From Marvinbryantia sp964455335 (GTDB lineage Bacteria > Bacillota > Clostridia > Lachnospirales > Lachnospiraceae): a stretch of DNA of 5,701 nt. This document shows positions 1 to 3,355 of the stretch, one piece after another. Where the stretch lies: NCBI GenBank assembly GCA_964455335.1, contig CAYVVW010000137.1:1-5701 (forward strand), read 5' to 3'. The position numbers and the translations under genes are program-made. The stretch's first letter is position 1; every line of letters begins with the position of its first letter. Under the pieces are notes generated by a model. It was not told the origin of the DNA. It saw only the letters and a list, made by a program, of their open reading frames with translations, and made no database searches.

Positions 1-72
1 GGTGTCGGTGATGGATCCGTACTTGGTGTCGGTGATGGATCCGTACTTGGTGTCGACGACGGATCCTTGCTC
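1..72 (-). repeat. 24-bp tandem repeat encoding a Pro/Ser/Thr linker
   Basis: Units at 1-24 and 25-48 are identical. A third at 49-72 matches at 18 of 24 positions, and a decayed fourth can be seen at 73-96. The period is eight codons, so it stays in frame with the Ig-like gene and encodes repeats of TPSTDPSP. The array continues past the left edge, so its copy number is unknown. The two perfect copies suggest recent expansion or homogenisation. Such linkers usually act as flexible, wall-spanning spacers. Confidence 0.9.
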
Positions 73-770
73 GGTGTCGGTGCACTCGGACTCGGTGTCA
101 CTGTCGGCGACGCGGACGGCTTTCCAGGTTTTTGCTCGCCATTTCCGCCAGGATTTTTGTCCGCACCCGGCTTGGACGGTGCTTCCGTCTCGGGATGCTT
201 TTGGGGCGTGATCCCCGACACTTTAACCGTGCAAGTCGCCTTTTTCTTGGAACCGTCCTGTGCGGTCGCAGTGATCTTGGCCGTGCCGTTTGACACCGCC
301 TTTACTTTTCCGCTCGCGGACACCGTCGCCACGGATGGGTCGCTCGACGTCCACTTCATCTTTTTGCTCGCCTTTTTCGGTGTCACCGTCACTTTTAGGG
401 TGGCGGTCTTTCCCTTTCCATTTAGGGAAAGACTGGTCTTGTTCAGCTTGACGCTCTTCACCTTTGGGATGACGGTCACTTTGCATGTGTATTTCTTCCC
501 ACCGGCCGTGGCGGTGATTTTCGCGCTGCCCACTTTTTTGGCCTTGACCACGCCTTTGGAAGAAACCGTGACCACCTTTTTGTTTGATGTTTTCCACGTC
601 ACTTTTTTCTTGTAGCCTTTGAGTTTTAGCTTTTCCGACCGCCCTACCGTGATCGTCAGCTTCGTCTTGCTCAGCTTTACCTTCGCCGCAGATGCCGTCG
701 TCGGCAGTACGGCCAGTACAAGCATCATCACAAGAAAGAAAACAGAAAACTTACGCCTTGCTGTCCTCAT
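1..770 (-). CDS. Secreted Ig-like (Big_2) repeat protein, 3' end beyond window
   Basis: This reading frame is open from an ATG at 770-768 to the left edge, giving 256 codons with no stop. Residues 1-28 form a signal peptide: basic MRTARRKF, a hydrophobic core, and an ASA cleavage site before AKVKL. Two bacterial Ig-like domains follow, about residues 30-101 and 104-185. Each has the Big_2 hallmarks: a KLSKT/KLNKTSL opening, a W-(K/T)-(T/S)-S core (W59, W140), VVTVSSKGVVKAKK or VATVSASGKVKAV, then (S/T)AKITATA. Each domain has one Cys at the same place in its last strand (C96, C180). From about residue 186 the chain is a Pro/Ser/Thr-rich linker. It is probably exported, with the Ig modules serving as spacer or binding domains and a further domain or anchor beyond the edge. 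The start is supported by GGGGAGG at 780-786. The domain call is sure; the protein's function is unknown. Confidence 0.9.
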   Translation of the reverse strand, partial: MRTARRKFSVFFLVMMLVLAVLPTTASAAKVKLSKTKLTITVGRSEKLKLKGYKKKVTWKTSNKKVVTVSSKGVVKAKKVGSAKITATAGGKKYTCKVTVIPKVKSVKLNKTSLSLNGKGKTATLKVTVTPKKASKKMKWTSSDPSVATVSASGKVKAVSNGTAKITATAQDGSKKKATCTVKVSGITPQKHPETEAPSKPGADKNPGGNGEQKPGKPSASPTVTPSPSAPTPSKDPSSTPSTDPSPTPSTDPSPT

Positions 771-779
771 AGAATGAAA

Positions 780-786
780 CCTCCCC
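780..786 (-). promoter_or_regulatory. Ribosome binding site of the Ig-like gene
   Basis: The minus strand reads GGGGAGG, nine bases before the ATG at 770-768. This strong Shine-Dalgarno match fixes the start immediately ahead of the signal peptide. Confidence 0.85.
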
Positions 787-856
787 TTTCGTCTGTCCTC
801 ATTTTTCTGTATGCTATCATCGCACAATACAAAACCAATGCGTTTCGATAAGGCTC

Positions 857-884
857 ATTATATCAGAATCTATCGAGATTGCAA
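857..884 (-). promoter_or_regulatory. Extended -10 promoter for the Ig-like gene
   Basis: On the minus strand a perfect TATAAT (857-862) is preceded by TGA, forming the extended -10 motif TGnTATAAT. A TTGCAA -35 (879-884, four of six consensus bases) lies 16 bp upstream. Transcription would start near 850 and leave an untranslated leader of about 80 bases before the ATG at 770. The match to a housekeeping sigma promoter is good; it has not been tested. Confidence 0.65.
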
Positions 885-1009
885 TAAGAATACATGGCCA
901 AAACCTTAATTTTTGTAAAATTTTTTTCACCGTAAATTTTTCGCAACCAACCACGCGGCTTCCAGTGGAAAGCCCTGATCCAGCCGGTGTGACATTCGCT
1001 TGTTTTTTC
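885..1009. other. AT-rich divergent intergenic spacer
   Basis: This stretch lies between the two divergent promoters and holds no credible gene. The part at 901-942 is strongly A/T-rich, with AAATTTTT occurring twice, and could act as an UP element or regulator-binding region for the minus-strand promoter. A weak bulged stem (GGCTTCC against GGAAAGCC, about 957-974) is present without a following T run, so I do not call it a terminator. No recognisable operator was found. Confidence 0.5.
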
Positions 1010-1038
1010 TTGACATTTTCCGATACTTCTTGTACAAA
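1010..1038 (+). promoter_or_regulatory. Sigma-A-type promoter for the HAD hydrolase gene
   Basis: A consensus TTGACA -35 (1010-1015) is followed after 17 bp by TACAAA (1033-1038), which matches the TATAAT -10 at four of six positions. Transcription would start near 1045, giving a leader of about 40 bases that contains the gene's AGAAAGGA ribosome binding site (1065-1072). Confidence 0.6.
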
Positions 1039-1083
1039 TAGTAGTGTTGCCAAACATTTGAAACAGAAAGGACTCCCCGCCCT

Positions 1084-1704
1084 ATGGATGGAATCATTTT
1101 TGACGTGGACGGTACGCTGTGGGATTCCACGGACGTGGTCGCCACTGCCTACAACGAGACGATTGCGGCATTTACGGACTTGCCCACGCGCGTGATGCCC
1201 GACGACTTGAAAAAGCTGTTTGGGAAGCCGATGGATGTCATTTTCGCCACCTTGCTCCCCTCGCTCCCTTATGAGGAACAATGCCGCCTCGCCAAGGAGT
1301 GCTTCGCAAGGGAGCACGTGGAGCTGGAAAAGACCCCGGGCACGCTCTATGCGGGCATCGGCGACACCCTGACGGAGCTGTATGCGCGCTACCCGCTCTT
1401 TATCGTCAGCAATTGCCAGGACGGCTATATCGACCTCTTTCTCAGAAAGACCGGATTTGGCCCCCTGATCACGGATCACCTGTGCTTTGGCCAGACCGGC
1501 TTGCCCAAGGGGCAGACGCTCCTGCGCCTGATGCAAAGAAACGGCCTGACCGCCCCTGTCTATGTCGGCGACACGCAGGGCGATGCCGACGCGTGCAAGG
1601 AGGCCGGCATCCCATTCGTCCACGCCGCCTACGGGTTTGGGGATGCAGACAGCTGCGACTATCGCATTCAGTCATTCGCTGAATTGATCTCCTTATTTCC
1701 GTAG
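1084..1704 (+). CDS. HAD-superfamily hydrolase, phosphoglycolate phosphatase-like
   Basis: This complete 206-residue protein is a cytoplasmic phosphatase of HAD subfamily IA. All four catalytic motifs are visible. Motif I is FDVDGT, with nucleophile D7 and acid/base D9. Motif II is IVSN (S109). Motif III is the lysine in LPKG (K142). Motif IV is VGDTQGD, with Mg-binding D163 and D167. Residues of roughly 15-85 form the helical C1 cap that selects the substrate. The length fits Gph/PpaX-like enzymes, which remove phosphate from phosphoglycolate, pyrophosphate or small sugar phosphates. W13 sits where Gph proteins usually have V in DGTLVDS, so the exact substrate is open. AGAAAGGA lies 11 bases before the ATG and supports this start. 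The gene has its own promoter, is divergent from the Ig-like gene, convergent with the ATPase, and appears monocistronic. Confidence 0.92.
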   Translation: MDGIIFDVDGTLWDSTDVVATAYNETIAAFTDLPTRVMPDDLKKLFGKPMDVIFATLLPSLPYEEQCRLAKECFAREHVELEKTPGTLYAGIGDTLTELYARYPLFIVSNCQDGYIDLFLRKTGFGPLITDHLCFGQTGLPKGQTLLRLMQRNGLTAPVYVGDTQGDADACKEAGIPFVHAAYGFGDADSCDYRIQSFAELISLFP

Positions 1705-1722
1705 GGTGCATCCGAGTGTTTT

Positions 1723-1767
1723 CGTGGAGGGCATCTGAATGCTTTCACGGCGTGCAGCCGATTTTTT
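1723..1767 (+). terminator. Possible hairpin-T-run terminator of the HAD gene (first copy)
   Basis: CGTGGA (1723-1728) can pair with TTCACG (1744-1749), with one G-T wobble. GCAT (1731-1734) pairs with ATGC (1739-1742) around a CTGA loop. An alternative short stem, CGGC/GCCG with loop GTGCA (1748-1760), is followed by ATTTTTT (1761-1767). It lies just downstream of the HAD stop and points the right way. The stem next to the T run is only four base pairs, so the call is tentative. Confidence 0.35.
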
Positions 1768-1814
1768 CCGTGGCGCGCATCCGAGTGCTTCCGTGGCGCA
1801 AATCCGATTATTTT

Positions 1815-1860
1815 CATGGTGCGCATCCGAGTGCTTCCACGGCGTGCAGCCGATTTTCTT
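1815..1860 (+). terminator. Possible hairpin-T-run terminator (second copy)
   Basis: This is the same arrangement 92 bp (four repeat units) after the first copy. CATGG (1815-1819) pairs with CCACG (1837-1841) with one mismatch. GCAT/GTGC closes a CCGA loop (1823-1834). CGGC-GTGCA-GCCG (1840-1852) is followed by ATTTTCTT. It could back up the first site. The weak stems make it uncertain. Confidence 0.28.
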
Positions 1861-1881
1861 TGTCGGTTCGCGCCATGACGA

Positions 1882-1970
1882 CATCGATGACGTAACGATT
1901 CCCTGGCAAAACTGGGATTCATCAACGACGCAACGATCCCCTGGCAAAATCGTGCCTCATCAACGATGCA
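1882..1970. repeat. Two 38-bp tandem repeats with a partial leading copy
   Basis: Full units lie at 1895-1932 and 1933-1970. Both begin ACGAT(T/C)CCCTGGCAAAA and end CATCAACGA(C/T)GCA; the middle eight or so bases differ. A partial copy of the unit end (CATCGATGACGTA, 1882-1894) precedes them. A fragment resembling the start of another unit's tail (CTGCCTCA, 1974-1981) runs into the ATPase stop codon. The array is unrelated to the 23-bp repeats beside it and fills the rest of the convergent gap. I see no gene in it. Confidence 0.8.
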
Positions 1971-1978
1971 ACACTGCC

Positions 1979-3211
1979 TCACACATATGTGATCGGCAAT
2001 GCCACCAGGTTTTCCCGCAGGTAAATCTTCTCCCCGACGAGGCAGAGGATCACGCCCATCCCCCTTTTTTTGTTCGGGATGTTGTCCAGTACTGGATTTG
2101 CCTGCGCCATGCTTGCCTTTGGATTTCCGGTCATTTTGATCTCGATGGGGTAGAGCACGCCGTCCTCCTCGATGATCAGGTCGATCTCATTTTCCTGTGT
2201 GCTTTTCCTGTCCTTTCCTCTGTAGTAAAAAATGCTGAATTTGTAGTCCTTTCCCTCGTTTGCGTAGGATTTCAGTATCTCCGACACCACAAATGTCTCA
2301 AACATGCTCCCGGCCACGGCCGAGCATTTGAGCGCGTCAGCCGTCAGCCACCGCGTCAGGTAACAGGCAAGGCCCGTGTCGCGGAAATAGATTTTCGGCA
2401 TCTTGATCGCGCGGCTTAGGGCGCTTGGCGCATAGGGCTGCAGCAGGTAGAGAATCCCTGTTTTTTCCAAAATGGAAATCCAGCTTTTTACCGTCGGCAC
2501 GCTGACTTCCACTTCGCCCGCCAGGTTTTCGTAGTTCAATATCTCGCCCGTCCGCGCCGCAATCGCCGTCAAGAATTTCGTAAACGTGACCCCGTCGCTC
2601 AAAATCAGCTCGTTGACATCCCGCTCCAGGTATGTGGCAACGTAGGACGCGTAATACTCCTGCCAATCCCGCTCCACATCGTACAATTCCGGATACGATC
2701 CCTTGTGAATCAGCTCCCAAATGTCGCCATATGGCTTGCGCTCCCGCTCGCGCGCTTCCAGGTAATCGGCAGTCGGGATAAAATGGCGGTTGAACGCCAC
2801 CCCATGGATTTCCCGCAAGGAAAGCCCCAGCAGCTCAGAGACGGAGACCCTCCCCGCGAGGGATTCGCTCATCCCCTTCATCAACTCCAGTCTCTGCGAA
2901 CCGGACAAAAGAAAGCACCCCCTTTCGTCCGATTCATCGACAATGGCCTTGATGTCCTCCAAAATCGCACTTTCTTTTTGCACTTCGTCAATGAACAGCG
3001 GACATGGGTGGTTGAGGAAAAACAGCCCCGGCTCTTCCCTTGCCTGCAATCGGGCCAGTCTGTCATCAAAATTCACCCTGTGAAATTCTGGAAATTCGTG
3101 CCGGACAACTGTCGATTTTCCCACTTGGCGCGCCCCTGTCACAAGGACGCATTTGCTGGTCTTGACCCGTTCCCGCAAAATCGGCGCAATCGCCCGCTCT
3201 ATGTAACCCAT
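1979..3211 (-). CDS. AAA_14 / DUF4143 family ATPase
   Basis: This complete 410-residue protein has the two-part build of the widespread AAA_14-DUF4143 family. The N-terminal P-loop ATPase shows Walker A GARQVGKST (26-34), Walker B LFIDEVQ (72-78, D75/E76), a sensor-like LLSGSQ (101-106) and the family's SLAGR segment (117-121). The C-terminal part has a winged-helix-like stretch (about 226-258), the KIYFRDTGL signature (273-281), and a PD-(D/E)xK-like core with D344 and E357-x-K359 (NEIDLII...IEIKM). Length and motifs are all normal for the family, so it looks intact. Its cellular role is not established; DNA-related functions are suggested by the nuclease-like fold. It lies downstream of the adhesin on the same strand, 144 bases away, and converges on the HAD gene. 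A GTG nine bases further upstream is rejected as the start because it overlaps the Shine-Dalgarno site. Confidence 0.93.
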   Translation of the reverse strand: MGYIERAIAPILRERVKTSKCVLVTGARQVGKSTVVRHEFPEFHRVNFDDRLARLQAREEPGLFFLNHPCPLFIDEVQKESAILEDIKAIVDESDERGCFLLSGSQRLELMKGMSESLAGRVSVSELLGLSLREIHGVAFNRHFIPTADYLEARERERKPYGDIWELIHKGSYPELYDVERDWQEYYASYVATYLERDVNELILSDGVTFTKFLTAIAARTGEILNYENLAGEVEVSVPTVKSWISILEKTGILYLLQPYAPSALSRAIKMPKIYFRDTGLACYLTRWLTADALKCSAVAGSMFETFVVSEILKSYANEGKDYKFSIFYYRGKDRKSTQENEIDLIIEEDGVLYPIEIKMTGNPKASMAQANPVLDNIPNKKRGMGVILCLVGEKIYLRENLVALPITYV

Positions 3212-3219
3212 TATGCCCA

Positions 3220-3224
3220 CCTCC
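3220..3224 (-). promoter_or_regulatory. Ribosome binding site that sets the ATPase start
   Basis: The minus strand reads GGAGG at 3224-3220, eight bases before the ATG at 3211-3209. The in-frame GTG at 3220-3218 shares its first base with this site and has no ribosome binding site of its own, so the protein should begin MGYIERA rather than three residues earlier. Confidence 0.85.
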
Positions 3225-3239
3225 GCTTCATCCTGTCAT

Positions 3240-3269
3240 CCGTCCGCGCTGCGTCCCCTGCGCGGACGG
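3240..3269 (-). promoter_or_regulatory. Strong GC-rich hairpin just upstream of the ATPase RBS
   Basis: CCGTCCGCGC (3240-3249) and GCGCGGACGG (3260-3269) form a perfect 10-bp inverted repeat around a 10-base loop. No T run follows on either strand, so it is not a standard intrinsic terminator. On the minus strand it ends 15 bases before the GGAGG of the ATPase gene. It could be a leader hairpin, an mRNA-stabilising structure, or an operator. The structure is certain; the role is inferred. Confidence 0.6.
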
Positions 3270-3294
3270 TTCCATATTGCGCATTCGACAAGTC

Positions 3295-3335
3295 AGGGAC
3301 CGCCAGCTTGCCGCCAACGGTCCCTTTCTTTTATT
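3295..3335 (+). terminator. Terminator-shaped hairpin facing the plus strand
   Basis: AGGGACCG (3295-3302) and CGGTCCCT (3318-3325) make a perfect 8-bp stem with a 15-base loop. TTCTTTTATT follows on the plus strand, and the T-rich stretch continues to about 3353. Read on the minus strand the stem is preceded by A's and followed by GACTTGTCG, so it lacks a U tract in the direction of the flanking genes. It may stop antisense transcription entering the adhesin gene, or serve as a 3'-end stabilising hairpin of the adhesin message. Confidence 0.5.
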
Positions 3336-3355
3336 GGCTTTTCATTTTGTTTTGC

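Larger units (their letters stand above)
1708..1868. repeat. Seven tandem 23-bp repeats between convergent genes
   Basis: Seven consecutive units of exactly 23 bp begin at 1708, 1731, 1754, 1777, 1800, 1823 and 1846, starting four bases after the HAD stop codon. Type A units (1, 2, 4, 6) begin GCATCCGAGTGCTTCC or a close variant. Type B units (3, 5, 7) have GCAGCCGATTTT or AAATCCGATTAT instead. The order A-A-B-A-B-A-B gives a 46-bp higher-order period. Units 4 and 6 match at 20 of 23 positions, as do units 2 and 6. Because 23 is not a multiple of three, the frame rotates with each unit, so the array is unlikely to be coding. There is no unique spacer between units, so it is not a CRISPR array. 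Its function is unknown. Confidence 0.88.

Noticed and set aside
67..615. Plus-strand 182-codon frame with hydrophobic stretches
   Set aside because: It is the antisense of the Lys-rich Ig-like domains; the minus frame has signal peptide, RBS, promoter and recognisable domains.
1708..1970. CRISPR array
   Set aside because: Units are directly adjacent with no unique spacers, they are degenerate, and no cas genes are present.
1668..1982. Minus-strand reading frames of 104 and 84 codons across the convergent gap
   Set aside because: They are translations of the 23-bp and 38-bp repeats (RKHSDA recurs every 23 residues because three units equal 69 bases), overlap each other and the HAD and ATPase gene ends, and have no clear ribosome binding site.
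1982..1991. Perfect palindrome CACATATGTG at the ATPase 3' end
   Set aside because: It encodes the last residues (TYV) next to the stop; a 10-bp palindrome of low complexity is easily chance, and no T run follows.
1739..2419. Plus-strand 226-codon frame starting in the repeat array
   Set aside because: Most of it runs antisense to the ATPase gene, whose motifs are unmistakable; the rest is repeat sequence, and no family features are visible.
3218..3220. GTG as the ATPase start
   Set aside because: It overlaps the GGAGG ribosome binding site that sits at ideal distance from the ATG at 3211-3209.
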